A stretch of 64,000 nt of DNA, taken from positions 1,277,501 to 1,341,500 of the forward strand of contig NZ_CP034346.1 in NCBI RefSeq assembly GCF_003991425.1, given 5' to 3'. The position numbers and the translations under genes are program-made. A model generated the notes under the pieces. That model was not told the origin of the DNA, ran no database searches, and worked only from the letters and a program-made list of their open reading frames with translations. This DNA comes from Paenibacillus lutimineralis. GTDB lineage: Bacteria > Bacillota > Bacilli > Paenibacillales > Paenibacillaceae. Below, piece by piece: positions 9,724-17,872 of the stretch (position 1 is its first letter; every line of letters begins with the position of its first letter).

Positions 9724-10005
9724 TGATAGTGTAGGCCTATTTACAACAGGATCAATGCATAAAACGTCAAAGACGAATAAATAACCAGTATATGCGGTAC
9801 TTCTAAAATTATTGATCGGGTCATACGCTAAATATATACGATATGATGAACATTCGTTATAGAACTGAATGCAGCAAGATGAGGAAGTAACCCATGGGCA
9901 GTGAGTAAGTGGCTGCTCCGGATTACTTCCTCTTCGACACCTTATTATGGCTTCTAAGCGATAAGCGGAACGTTGCGGGATTTATGTGCAGATGGAGATC
10001 AGCGT
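9724..10005. other. Intergenic region with one hairpin
   Basis: No gene seen. An inverted repeat, GAGGAAGTAA (9881-9890) with TTACTTCCTC (9923-9932), may end transcription of the minus-strand YvrJ-like gene, although no clear T-tract follows it. Confidence 0.4.
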
Positions 10006-10218
10006 TCATTCTTTTTTGGATTCGGCTTGTTCCATGGCTCTCGCTTCATGAACCTTCTCATCCAGGCTTTTGATCTCCTGGGAGAGAATCTGCAGTACAC
10101 TATCCATACTGTTGAGTTTGTCATTCACATTTTGCAGCACATATTTAATCAGGATGAAACACAGAGTGACGGGGAATCCAACATTAGCGACTAGGGATAC
10201 AATATCAGCAACTTGCAT
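10006..10218 (-). CDS. YvrJ-like small membrane protein
   Basis: A 70-residue protein: one N-terminal hydrophobic helix (IVSLVANVGFPVTLCFILIKYVL) and a charged amphipathic tail. NVGFP inside the first helix is the hallmark of the YvrJ family, and the tail is also reminiscent of BhlA/UviB holin-like proteins. ATG at 10218 has AGGAGGG at 8 nt spacing; a GTG 6 nt upstream is too close. In B. subtilis yvrJ lies beside the sigO/rsoA sigma factor genes, and here it also lies divergently beside a SigO/RsoA-like pair, supporting both calls. Confidence 0.65.
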   Translation of the reverse strand: MQVADIVSLVANVGFPVTLCFILIKYVLQNVNDKLNSMDSVLQILSQEIKSLDEKVHEARAMEQAESKKE

Positions 10219-10224
10219 GTTCAC

Positions 10225-10446
10225 GCCCTCCTCTCATGGAAGTTCCCTTTCATAGAGCTATTCAAAAACCATTTTCTGATCTTTGAAATTATCGCTCTCA
10301 CTATATAGAGAAAATAATAGCCCTAAAATACAACCATAAATTAGAAAAAATGTTATAATGATAAGCATCCGACATATTAATGGTTGTGAGACTACCCTCA
10401 AAAATACCCTATAGGTAGAAGATGAAAGTGGAAGGGGGAGGTAGTT
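10225..10446. other. Divergent intergenic region upstream of the split sigma genes
   Basis: Holds the control region between the YvrJ-like gene and the sigma pair. The GGGGGAGG ribosome site of the plus-strand gene lies at its right edge. A 36-codon hydrophobic frame on the minus strand (about 10258-10368) lacks a ribosome site and is not called. Confidence 0.4.
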
Positions 10447-10788
10447 TTGAAAGAACAAAAAACCGCTTATGAGCAATATCGCAAAGAAGTGTACAGAATC
10501 GCTTGGAGGGTGCAATATCGGGCAAAAGTTGTGAAAAGACGGGAATGTTCATTAGGCGTATACGAGCCAGCCATAACCAATTTTGCTACATCTTCTGATG
10601 ATAAAATTGTAGTGCAGCAGTTGATCAACGATCTTCCCTCCAATACTGGAAGGACGATTATTTTCAAGCTCTTTATGCAGGACAAGACGGAAGGAGAAGT
10701 AGCCCGTGAGTTAAACATGACTCAGCAAGGGGTGAGCAAATGGAAGCGCAAAATGCTCCAAGAGATGTCCCGGATGATGAGTTCCTGA
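10447..10788 (+). CDS. Sigma factor subunit with region 4 (SigO-like)
   Basis: A 113-residue protein whose C-terminal half (VVQQLINDLPSNTGRTIIFKLFMQDKTEGEVARELNMTQQGVSKWKRKML) is a sigma-70 region 4 helix-turn-helix for -35 recognition. No region 2 is present. It starts with TTG after GGGGGAGG. The next gene overlaps it by 49 nt and supplies a region-2-like domain, the same division of labour and gene order as SigO and its co-sigma RsoA in B. subtilis. SigO is longer, so this is a compact relative rather than an orthologue I can assert. Confidence 0.7.
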   Translation: MKEQKTAYEQYRKEVYRIAWRVQYRAKVVKRRECSLGVYEPAITNFATSSDDKIVVQQLINDLPSNTGRTIIFKLFMQDKTEGEVARELNMTQQGVSKWKRKMLQEMSRMMSS

Positions 10789-10961
10789 GTTTGCTGCAGC
10801 TAGCGAAGCAGAATGATGAAGAAGCCATTTTAAAATTGATCGATTTGTTCAAAGGGGACATTTTGCGAGTAAGCAAGTACATTTACACTTCGGAGGAAGA
10901 CGCCGTTTCTGATATTATATTAGAGCTTCTAGAAATGATCAAAGAAGAGAATAAGGAATGA
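10740..10961 (+). CDS. Co-sigma factor with region 2-like domain (RsoA-like, HTH_16)
   Basis: A 73-residue protein reading LLQLAKQNDEEAILKLIDLFKGDILRVSKYIYTSEEDAVSDIILELLEMI. This is the sigma-70 region 2 pattern (core-RNAP binding helix and -10 recognition) without region 4. The ATG lies inside the preceding gene, with AAGGGGTGAG as its ribosome site, so translation of the two is coupled. Together they can form one complete sigma factor from two polypeptides. A strong terminator follows immediately. Confidence 0.7.
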   Translation: MEAQNAPRDVPDDEFLSLLQLAKQNDEEAILKLIDLFKGDILRVSKYIYTSEEDAVSDIILELLEMIKEENKE

Positions 10962-10968
10962 GATAATG

Positions 10969-10997
10969 GCTCCCCTGACACCAGGGGAGCTTTCTTT
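10969..10997 (+). terminator. Intrinsic terminator of the split sigma operon
   Basis: Perfect 9-bp stem GCTCCCCTG / CAGGGGAGC with a 4-nt loop followed by TTTCTTT. Confidence 0.85.
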
Positions 10998-11053
10998 GAA
11001 TGATTGCTGAAGTAGGGGAATGGCCCATTCATAAAGTTATTTGTGAGAAAACC

Positions 11054-11081
11054 TTGACAAAGTAAGAAAATTACATATATT
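11054..11081 (+). promoter_or_regulatory. Sigma-A-like promoter
   Basis: TTGACA (11054-11059) and TATATT (11076-11081) separated by 16 nt, about 120 nt upstream of the gene at 11202. Confidence 0.6.
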
Positions 11082-11084
11082 AAA

Positions 11085-11126
11085 TAGTAAGTAGTAAGTA
11101 GTAAGTGATAAGTAGTAAGTAATAAG
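11085..11126 (+). repeat. Heptanucleotide tandem repeat TAGTAAG x6
   Basis: Six consecutive 7-bp units; units 4 and 6 are variants (TGATAAG, TAATAAG). The array begins at the predicted transcription start, so it lies in the 5' untranslated region of the gene at 11202. Confidence 0.8.
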
Positions 11127-11201
11127 TGGGGCTCAACTGATTCCTCGAACTAAACAGACATCAGAGTACTTTAAGAAAATGATGATCAGAGGAGGATTTA
11201 A

Positions 11202-12194
11202 ATGACAAGTCTAAAATTGGGACAAAGTTTTTCAATGATAGCGTTAAACGCACAGAGAAGTCTTGAGATGACTACTGCGAAGAAGGTGGCTCTTCGTTGC
11301 ATGGCAGCCGCGGTTATTCTAGAGATTTACTTAGACGGCGGATTCACACAGACGGGGAACCAATTCGTTCTGAACCAAGATATGCTTGAGCAATCTCAGA
11401 GCATGCCCTATCGGGAAGTCATTTTAACATCCATCGTTCGCAAAAATACGGAGACAACGGGTGAGCTGAGCTGGTGGCTGAAGAAGGCTTCCAGGCTTCC
11501 AGAAAGAATATTGAGAAAGTTGGAACTCGTAATATCGGATTCTCTAAAGGAAATGAGCTTGCTCGAGGAGATTCCTCATATTTTGGGGTGCGATCTCTAT
11601 TTTCATTCCGCAGGCGTTGATATTAAAGAATACCGCAGCGATATTCAAGGATTCTCAACAATTACGGAGAGTACTCGGGCAGAACTGTTGGAGGATGGCC
11701 TGGTTACTGATGAGACCATTTGTTTAGTATGGCTTCTTCGTGAAAGTGGATGTATGCTTGATTTCTTCTCGCGGAGCGAATTGGCCAGTATAAGTGCCGG
11801 AATGTATAAGCTATATCAAAATGAACCGCTGGCCAAAGTACTATTCCCGATCCGAATCCATAGTGGGATCGAATTAATTCTCAAGAAGCTTCTGCGCATG
11901 AAGACAGGGGTAGTCAGGACACAGGCGGGCAGCGGTATGAATTTCCTTTTTCCAATGCTGGAGCGTTCACAGGCCATATTCATTGACACTGAACAAATGC
12001 TGCCTAATGCAGTGAAAAGGCTGCATGATGTGAGGGCACGGTTAGAGTCCAAGGGCCATACGGTTACGGTGTTGCATAAGGGGCAGATTCCGACCATTAA
12101 GGTGGATAATCTTGTTTACGAAGCGATCCCACATGCCATCTACGGAAGAGTGCCGATCCATGGGGTGCGTCTAATTCCGAAACCGTTATTTTAA
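11202..12194 (+). CDS. Uncharacterised 330-aa protein (distant GOLPH3/GPP34 resemblance)
   Basis: No certain family. The N-terminus (LGQSFSMIALN..TAKKVALRCMAAAVILEIYLDGGF) and the helical content are reminiscent of GPP34/GOLPH3-like proteins, which open with a similar helix and an ALAGAxLxELxxxG motif; I regard this as suggestive only. There is no signal peptide. It is well translated (AGAGGAGG before ATG) and followed after 14 nt by a MerR-type DNA-binding protein, so the two form an operon behind the promoter at 11054. Confidence 0.6.
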   Translation: MTSLKLGQSFSMIALNAQRSLEMTTAKKVALRCMAAAVILEIYLDGGFTQTGNQFVLNQDMLEQSQSMPYREVILTSIVRKNTETTGELSWWLKKASRLPERILRKLELVISDSLKEMSLLEEIPHILGCDLYFHSAGVDIKEYRSDIQGFSTITESTRAELLEDGLVTDETICLVWLLRESGCMLDFFSRSELASISAGMYKLYQNEPLAKVLFPIRIHSGIELILKKLLRMKTGVVRTQAGSGMNFLFPMLERSQAIFIDTEQMLPNAVKRLHDVRARLESKGHTVTVLHKGQIPTIKVDNLVYEAIPHAIYGRVPIHGVRLIPKPLF

Positions 12195-12208
12195 AGGAGT
12201 AAATAATC

Positions 12209-12472
12209 ATGTCCAGACAACGTTCCATGGAGACGATACTAGCCTCAGAGTATGTATCTATAGGTGAATTAGTACGTCTTACGGATTCGCGCTATAGTAC
12301 GTTGAAATTCTACACCGAAGAGGGGATGCTTCCTTTCGAGCAGGCAGAGGAAAATCTGACACGAAGATATAAAAGAGAGGACACTGTTGCTCGTATTCTT
12401 CGAATCAAAAAACTGAAATCCACCGGATTATCCATCCCACAAATAAAAGAGGCGCTCAACATGGGGGAATGA
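12209..12472 (+). CDS. MerR-family DNA-binding protein, HTH only
   Basis: An 87-residue protein consisting of the MerR winged helix alone: YVSIGELVRLTDSRYSTLKFYTEEGMLP, then RRYKREDTVARILRIKKLKSTGLSIPQIKEAL. The usual dimerisation helix and effector domain are missing, so it probably dimerises by a short helix or acts with the preceding protein. AAAGGAG lies before the ATG. Confidence 0.8.
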   Translation: MSRQRSMETILASEYVSIGELVRLTDSRYSTLKFYTEEGMLPFEQAEENLTRRYKREDTVARILRIKKLKSTGLSIPQIKEALNMGE

Positions 12473-12816
12473 GGATACCGCCCCTTGGGGATTGAGAAGA
12501 ACATGACGCAGTCTAAGCGGGCGGCTGCAGCTTTACATGGATTCCAGATTGTTATATGATAATTGCATCATTAGATTTCGATAAATATCTTTTGAACAAT
12601 ATGAGGTGCTTTATGAGTGTATTAGGTTCTTAATAGTCGTAATTGAATAAATAAACGGTACGATATAGGCACGGACGATGGACGTGTGAAATTTCCCTAT
12701 ATTGTAGGTTTATTTGTGTTACCTATGAAGAACCCTACGATACGTCATGAGGCTTGGATGGACCTCTATCCATGTGATGGAGATTTCCAGATCTAATATG
12801 CCTAGAACATGAATGT

Positions 12817-12848
12817 AAAGCTGTGGGATTCCTGCAGCTTTTTTTGCT
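12817..12848 (+). terminator. Probable intrinsic terminator
   Basis: AAAGCTGTGG / CCTGCAGCTTT imperfect stem followed by a T-run. Confidence 0.5.
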
Positions 12849-12865
12849 GTCTATTTATAGTGCAT

Positions 12866-13033
12866 GTTCAAAAAAGGTCGGTTTTCAGCACCGAGAAGGT
12901 TGGATGAAGCTAGGGTCTGAGGAGCGGAGCGTACGTAGTGGGTACGTGAGCACCGGAAGGCCCGGTTGAATTCAAGATCGATGCCGAACTGCTTCCTGAT
13001 TTACTTCGTGATCAAAAGCGGACTTTTTTGAAC
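12866..13033. repeat. MITE-like repeat element, 168-bp copy
   Basis: The ends are inverted: GTTCAAAAAAGGTCGGTTTT at the left and the reverse complement GTTCAAAAAAGTCCGCTTTT at the right. The interior contains AAGCTAGGGTCTGAGGAGC and GTACGTGAGCACCGGAAG, shared nearly identically with the 315-bp copy at 29163. No coding frame. Confidence 0.75.
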
Positions 13034-13115
13034 AACCTCTTAGACACATTTGTTGAAATCTATTGGGGTAGGGTTTCTTCTTGTCATGATTAATTTACGT
13101 GAGGAGAATAAACCA

Positions 13116-15041
13116 ATGAATATAAGTACATTTGACAAATTACAGTATGACGAACTGAAAGAAATCGTAAAAAGCTTTTGCGTAAGCGGATTAGGAAAAC
13201 AGCTAATTGATAAATTACAACCGAGCGCAAGCCTGAGTGTTGTGAAAACTCGTTTGAACGAGACGACAGAGGCTAGGGCGATTCTCGATACAGAAAATCA
13301 TGTCCCGTTAGTGGGTATATCGAATATCCAGAACTATATGGATAAGCTTGAGAAGGGGATGATTCTTGATCCTTCTGAGCTCGTAGCCATTGCAGATTTC
13401 TTGCGCGGCTGCCGCAAAATGAGGGGCTTTATGCGGGAGAGAGAGTTTCTGGCACCTAAAATTAGCACATATGTCTACTCCATGACGGAGTTCGCACATA
13501 TCGAGGACCGGATTCATGCAAGTATTAAGGGAAATCAGGTGGACTCTGCAGCCAGTAAAGAGCTGAAGCGAATTCGCAAGCATATCGCTATAACGGAAGC
13601 GAAGATTGAAGAGCAGCTTCAACGTTTTTTGAAGAACAGCGCATATAAGGAATATATTCAGGAGTTTTTTGTAAGCAAAAAGAATGACCGATTTACGATT
13701 CCAATCAAAGCAGCCTATAAAAATCATGTGCCGGGTGCGATTGTGGAGGTATCTTCGAAGGGAGCTACGGTGTTTATTGAACCGATCTCCGTATCGAAAT
13801 ATAATGCGGAATTAGCGAGTTTAAAAGCCGAAGAGGTAATGGAGGAATATCAGATTCTTGCAGACTTATCTAATTTAATATTCGATCATGCACAGAGTAT
13901 GAATATCAATATTGAGTTAATCAGTCAGTACGATATGATCTTTGCCAAGGGCAAATTCAGTCGCAGCATCGATGGTATAGAGCCTCTCATTAACGATCAT
14001 GGCTATATGAAGCTGGTATCGTGCCGACATCCTCTGCTTACTGGCAAGGTTGTACCGCTTGACTTTGAGATCGGCGATTCCTACCGAAGTCTCGTTATTA
14101 CGGGACCGAATGCTGGCGGAAAGACTGTGGTGCTGAAAACGATTGGACTCATTACCCTGGCCACGATGTCAGGCTTCCATATTGCGGCTGCTCCAGGTAC
14201 TGAGGTCGCGCTGTTTCGCCATGTTTTTGTAGATATTGGGGACAATCAAAGTCTTGAGAACGCGCTCAGCACATTTTCATCCCATATGAAGAATATATCG
14301 GAGATTATGTACGCGGCAGACCGTCATACCTTATTACTATTCGATGAAATCGGCAGCGGCACTGAGCCGAACGAAGGCGCAGCGCTGGCGATTGCCATTC
14401 TCGAAGAGTTCTATCATATGGACTGTATCACGGTAGCGACCACACATTATGGCGAGATTAAGCAGTACTCGGAAATGCACAGTGATTTCATGAATGCCGC
14501 GATGGAGTTTAATCAGGAGACATTGGAGCCTCAATATAGGCTGATGATTGGTCAGTCGGGTGATAGCAATGCACTTTGGATTTCACGAAAAATGAAGCTG
14601 AAGGAGCATGTGCTGGAGCGAGCAAAAAGCTATATGCAGCGAAAGGAATATCGCTTGGACCGACTTCAAAGCAGCAAGGTCAGCAAGCCGAAGAATATGG
14701 ATATCGCAGTAGAAGCGGTGATTCCTACCTATACCATGGGCGATAAGGTTAAGCTGCTGGACCAGAATGAGAGTGCTATCGTGTATCGTGGACTTGACTC
14801 CTTTAACAATCTGATCGTATTTGTTCAGGGCACGATGCTGGAGGTTCATTATAAACGTGTAGCACTGGAGCTGCAAGCAAGTGAACTGTATCCAGAGGGA
14901 TATGATCTGAACATGCTCTTCACGAGCTATCAGGAACGAAAATTTCAGCATGATATGCAGCGCGGCTCGAAGAAGGCGCTCCGGAAGGTGCAGAAGGAAA
15001 TGCGGAATCAGCGCCGACAAGACACTGAAGAGCAGAATTGA
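13116..15041 (+). CDS. MutS2-like ATPase lacking the Smr domain
   Basis: A 641-residue MutS-family protein. The core and lever region lead to an ABC-type ATPase with Walker A ITGPNAGGKTVVLKT near residue 328, Walker B LLLFDEIGSGTEP near 406 and the following ATTHYGEIK. MutS2 proteins are usually about 785 residues with a KOW-like segment and a C-terminal Smr nuclease. Here the protein stops after the clamp/KOW-like region with a basic tail (KKALRKVQKEMRNQRRQD), so it cannot cut through Smr. The longer frame from 13050 is less likely; GAGGAGA lies before this ATG. Possible roles are ribosome-collision splitting or binding of branched DNA, both inferred from MutS2. Confidence 0.85.
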   Translation: MNISTFDKLQYDELKEIVKSFCVSGLGKQLIDKLQPSASLSVVKTRLNETTEARAILDTENHVPLVGISNIQNYMDKLEKGMILDPSELVAIADFLRGCRKMRGFMREREFLAPKISTYVYSMTEFAHIEDRIHASIKGNQVDSAASKELKRIRKHIAITEAKIEEQLQRFLKNSAYKEYIQEFFVSKKNDRFTIPIKAAYKNHVPGAIVEVSSKGATVFIEPISVSKYNAELASLKAEEVMEEYQILADLSNLIFDHAQSMNINIELISQYDMIFAKGKFSRSIDGIEPLINDHGYMKLVSCRHPLLTGKVVPLDFEIGDSYRSLVITGPNAGGKTVVLKTIGLITLATMSGFHIAAAPGTEVALFRHVFVDIGDNQSLENALSTFSSHMKNISEIMYAADRHTLLLFDEIGSGTEPNEGAALAIAILEEFYHMDCITVATTHYGEIKQYSEMHSDFMNAAMEFNQETLEPQYRLMIGQSGDSNALWISRKMKLKEHVLERAKSYMQRKEYRLDRLQSSKVSKPKNMDIAVEAVIPTYTMGDKVKLLDQNESAIVYRGLDSFNNLIVFVQGTMLEVHYKRVALELQASELYPEGYDLNMLFTSYQERKFQHDMQRGSKKALRKVQKEMRNQRRQDTEEQN

Positions 15042-15108
15042 TGCTTCTGGATAATAGATTTTAACATATGACCCAGCCTAGATAGGAGAACTATCGATGG
15101 CTGGGTTA

Positions 15109-15147
15109 GCGTCCCAACATTCATCAACGAAGTGTTGGGACGCTTTT
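15109..15147. terminator. Terminator between convergent genes
   Basis: Perfect 11-bp stem GCGTCCCAACA / TGTTGGGACGC followed by TTTT. A second hairpin, ACCCAGCC / GGCTGGGT (15070-15106), lies just before it. Confidence 0.8.
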
Positions 15148-15175
15148 ACTATCTTATCTAATAAAGCTTCTACAA

Positions 15176-16756
15176 TTACAATCGTCCTGCTGCCTTTACT
15201 TTCACAAGTAGGGCGTTACCTGGCAGATACGCGATCGGGATATCCTCGGACAATACGATCTGTACCGTATCGCGATTCGCACCAGCAAGAACCGCTTGGT
15301 TTATAGCATGGCTGCGCGCATCCTCTATCGCCTGGTCATAAGTCATTTCGTCCAGCGAATAGATTCGCTTGGTCTCGCCACTGACTTCACCCAAGGCGGC
15401 GCCAATCGCATTGGCCGCATCGTAATGATCCGGTCTCACGATCTTAGCCACGCCCTCGAGCTTGTCGGCAACGAGGATGCTTCCACCACCGACGAGGACA
15501 ACATCGACAGCATCTGCGCTTGTCTTCATCCGATCGATCGCATCCTCAATATCCTGAGTAATGATCTCATCGGCTCTGCGACAGATCGATTCATCAAGCT
15601 CATCTGCTTGAACACCTTCCCAATGATAGCGTCCCAGCTTGACCGCTACGTCCGTAGCAGTAAGTGTATCCCCGCCAAAAATATGGCCGCGCTTCAACAG
15701 CTCATACCCGACGCTGTCCGGGCCAACTGTGACTTGATCCTTCTTGGCATCCGCGCGGACTATCGTGCCGCCGCCGATGCCGATCGATAGAATGTCCGGC
15801 ATACGGAAATTCGTGCGAACTCCACCGATCTCAACAGCTGCCGATGACTGACGCGGGAAGCCCTGCGAGAGAACGCCGATATCGGTCGTTGTGCCGCCAA
15901 TATCTACAACAAGGGCGTTGTTCAAGCCAGACAGATGCGCCGCACCGCGAATCGAGTTCGTAGGTCCGCAGGCGATCGTGAGAATCGGGTAGCGCAGCGC
16001 ATACTCACTGCGCATCAGCGTCCCGTCATTTTGGCAAATATATACGCCAGCATCGATGCCAAAGCCTTGCAGCGCATCCTCAAATCCTTTGACTACCCCA
16101 GCGATTACGTTCAGTAATGCGCCGTTGAGCAAAGAAGCGTTCTCCCGCTCAAGCAGACCGATGCTCCCAATCTCATGAGACAGGGTCACTGGCATATCGG
16201 CACCAAATACTTGCTTGGCTAGCTGTTCCACACGTTTCTCCTGCGAGGTGTTAACCGGCGAGAATACCCCGCATACAGCGATGGCTTCGACTTCGCCTTT
16301 CATCTTCATGAAGCAGTCCAGGATCTCCTGCTCATCCAAATCGACAATCGTTCGACCGTCATACTCATAGCCGCCATGAACGACATAAGCGTGCCTTCCA
16401 ACCGCTGCTTTTAACGTATCATCCCAATCGGCCAGCGGTGGAACCGAGGTTGTTGCCGGTGCACCGATGCGGATCAACCCGACTTTGCCCAGATGCTTGC
16501 GCTCTACAATGGCATTCGTACAATGCGTAGTCCCCAGCATCGCATAATGGATCTGCGCCGGATTAACATTGCTCTCGGAGAGTAGACGGCGAATGGACTC
16601 GATAATTCCTTCATTAACGTCGCGTGTTGTGTGTACTTTTACCGTGTGAATGGTATTCAGCTCCGAGTCGAGCAAGGCCGCATCTGTATTCGTTCCGCCG
16701 ACATCCACTCCGATGCGGTAAATTTCTTCGTTGTTACTCAGGTTCATATGAGACAT
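15176..16756 (-). CDS. Hydantoinase/oxoprolinase family protein (HyuA-like)
   Basis: A 526-residue ATP-dependent amidohydrolase-type protein. The N-terminal ASKHA fold begins IGVDVGGTNTDAALLD, and a second phosphate motif, VVDIGGTTTDIG, lies near residue 287. It resembles the HyuA/oxoprolinase alpha subunit family that opens cyclic amides with ATP. No HyuB-type partner is present; instead it overlaps a DUF917 gene by one base (TAATG), a common pairing. It is the last gene of a TetR-permease-DUF917-HyuA operon and probably processes an imported N-heterocycle; the actual substrate is unknown. Confidence 0.85.
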   Translation of the reverse strand: MSHMNLSNNEEIYRIGVDVGGTNTDAALLDSELNTIHTVKVHTTRDVNEGIIESIRRLLSESNVNPAQIHYAMLGTTHCTNAIVERKHLGKVGLIRIGAPATTSVPPLADWDDTLKAAVGRHAYVVHGGYEYDGRTIVDLDEQEILDCFMKMKGEVEAIAVCGVFSPVNTSQEKRVEQLAKQVFGADMPVTLSHEIGSIGLLERENASLLNGALLNVIAGVVKGFEDALQGFGIDAGVYICQNDGTLMRSEYALRYPILTIACGPTNSIRGAAHLSGLNNALVVDIGGTTTDIGVLSQGFPRQSSAAVEIGGVRTNFRMPDILSIGIGGGTIVRADAKKDQVTVGPDSVGYELLKRGHIFGGDTLTATDVAVKLGRYHWEGVQADELDESICRRADEIITQDIEDAIDRMKTSADAVDVVLVGGGSILVADKLEGVAKIVRPDHYDAANAIGAALGEVSGETKRIYSLDEMTYDQAIEDARSHAINQAVLAGANRDTVQIVLSEDIPIAYLPGNALLVKVKAAGRL

Positions 16757-17868
16757 TACCGTGCATCCCCTTTCTGTGCTGTCAGCTTCTCAATCGGAAC
16801 ATAAGGCACATCATAGCCAAAATATTGCGGCCCAACCGTTTCAAGCCCTTTGGCTGTACGCCATTTCGGATCACAAGGGAATCCGACTGCGGTTACCCGG
16901 GCTCCGTATTTCAAATTCTCTGTCGTAATCGGCATGCCAGTATCTTGATCTAGCAGGGAGATCAAATCGGGAGTCACAGCGAGTGATTGTCCATCTTCTG
17001 TGGCCAGGAGAAATTCATTCTGGAAGAACAATCGCATCGTGCGACCCTTCTGCGCATCCGTTCCTTCAAATACCGCTTCACCGCGCGTAAATCCACCTTC
17101 CGTACGACGGCGAATGTCTACCGCTTTACCATGGAATAATGCATATCCATGCAAATGCTTCAGCAGAGCTTCAATCGGATTCTGCCGCATATCCTTGGAT
17201 TCGTACAATATTTTGCCGATCTCATAAGCAAGCGTTAAAGTATGGTGAACGGCACTCTGCTTCACTTGTGCGCCTGTGACCGGATAATCGCAGATCGAGG
17301 CGGACCCGCCCATCTGGATCGTGATGGCGCGCGCCATCCGCTCCTCCCAGACGCCGTCGATGGCATGCATCAGCACGCCATTGCCACGCTCGTCAGCCAT
17401 CGTGATTGGACTGCAATCAATGCCGTCCAGATAGAAGGTGACCATTTGCGATTCAGGAAAAGCCCGTCCCATCGCATCCGCATCCAGTAGCGGAATACCG
17501 CGCTCCGCAGCTGCGATGACTGGAACAAGTGAATTCCCGCCACCAACCTCAATCGGCATAATGGCGTTTACCTTGCGACCGAGTTCTTTTTCGATCAGAT
17601 CCAGTGGCTTCGTCATCTGCTCTGTTGAAGGAATCTTCTCGTTCATTACCGTTGGCGCACCGATCATGGACAGGGGAACGACGAGAGCGTCGTCCTCCAG
17701 ATCCTCCGGGCTAATTACACGTACAGGACCATATTTGCGAATGGCCTCCTGCGCCATCAGTTTACCTATATGGGGGTCGCCACCCCCGCCGGTACCAAGC
17801 ACTGCTGCCCCTACGGCTATATATTGAACCGCTTGTTCATTTAACTCTGTTAGCTTGAAGTTTGTCAT
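16756..17868 (-). CDS. DUF917 domain protein
   Basis: A 370-residue DUF917 protein. The N-terminus has AAVLGTGGGGDPHIG, and MPIEVGGGNSLVPVIAAAERGIPLLDADAMGRAFPE is the family's most conserved block. DUF917 proteins are regularly encoded with HyuA-like proteins and nucleobase-type permeases and are thought to share their substrate; no reaction is established. GAAAGG precedes the ATG, the upstream permease ends 4 nt away, and its stop codon overlaps the start of the HyuA gene. Confidence 0.88.
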   Translation of the reverse strand: MTNFKLTELNEQAVQYIAVGAAVLGTGGGGDPHIGKLMAQEAIRKYGPVRVISPEDLEDDALVVPLSMIGAPTVMNEKIPSTEQMTKPLDLIEKELGRKVNAIMPIEVGGGNSLVPVIAAAERGIPLLDADAMGRAFPESQMVTFYLDGIDCSPITMADERGNGVLMHAIDGVWEERMARAITIQMGGSASICDYPVTGAQVKQSAVHHTLTLAYEIGKILYESKDMRQNPIEALLKHLHGYALFHGKAVDIRRRTEGGFTRGEAVFEGTDAQKGRTMRLFFQNEFLLATEDGQSLAVTPDLISLLDQDTGMPITTENLKYGARVTAVGFPCDPKWRTAKGLETVGPQYFGYDVPYVPIEKLTAQKGDAR

Positions 17869-17872
17869 GATG

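Larger units (their letters stand above)
12473..13115. other. Long intergenic region with terminator-like hairpin and repeat element
   Basis: Contains a probable terminator at 12817-12848 (AAAGCTG...CAGCTTTTTTT) and the MITE-like repeat at 12866-13033. The stretch 12540-12815 holds small inverted repeats (for example ATGGA..TCCAT near 12755) but no riboswitch I can recognise. Confidence 0.5.

Noticed and set aside
10258..10368. 36-codon hydrophobic frame upstream of the YvrJ-like gene
   Set aside because: Looks like a small membrane protein but has no ribosome site and overlaps the probable control region of the sigma pair; not strong enough to call.
12540..12815. Possible riboswitch upstream of the MutS2-like gene
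   Set aside because: Several small inverted repeats, but none of the conserved cores of known riboswitch classes was recognisable, and the gene has a repeat element and a terminator in between.
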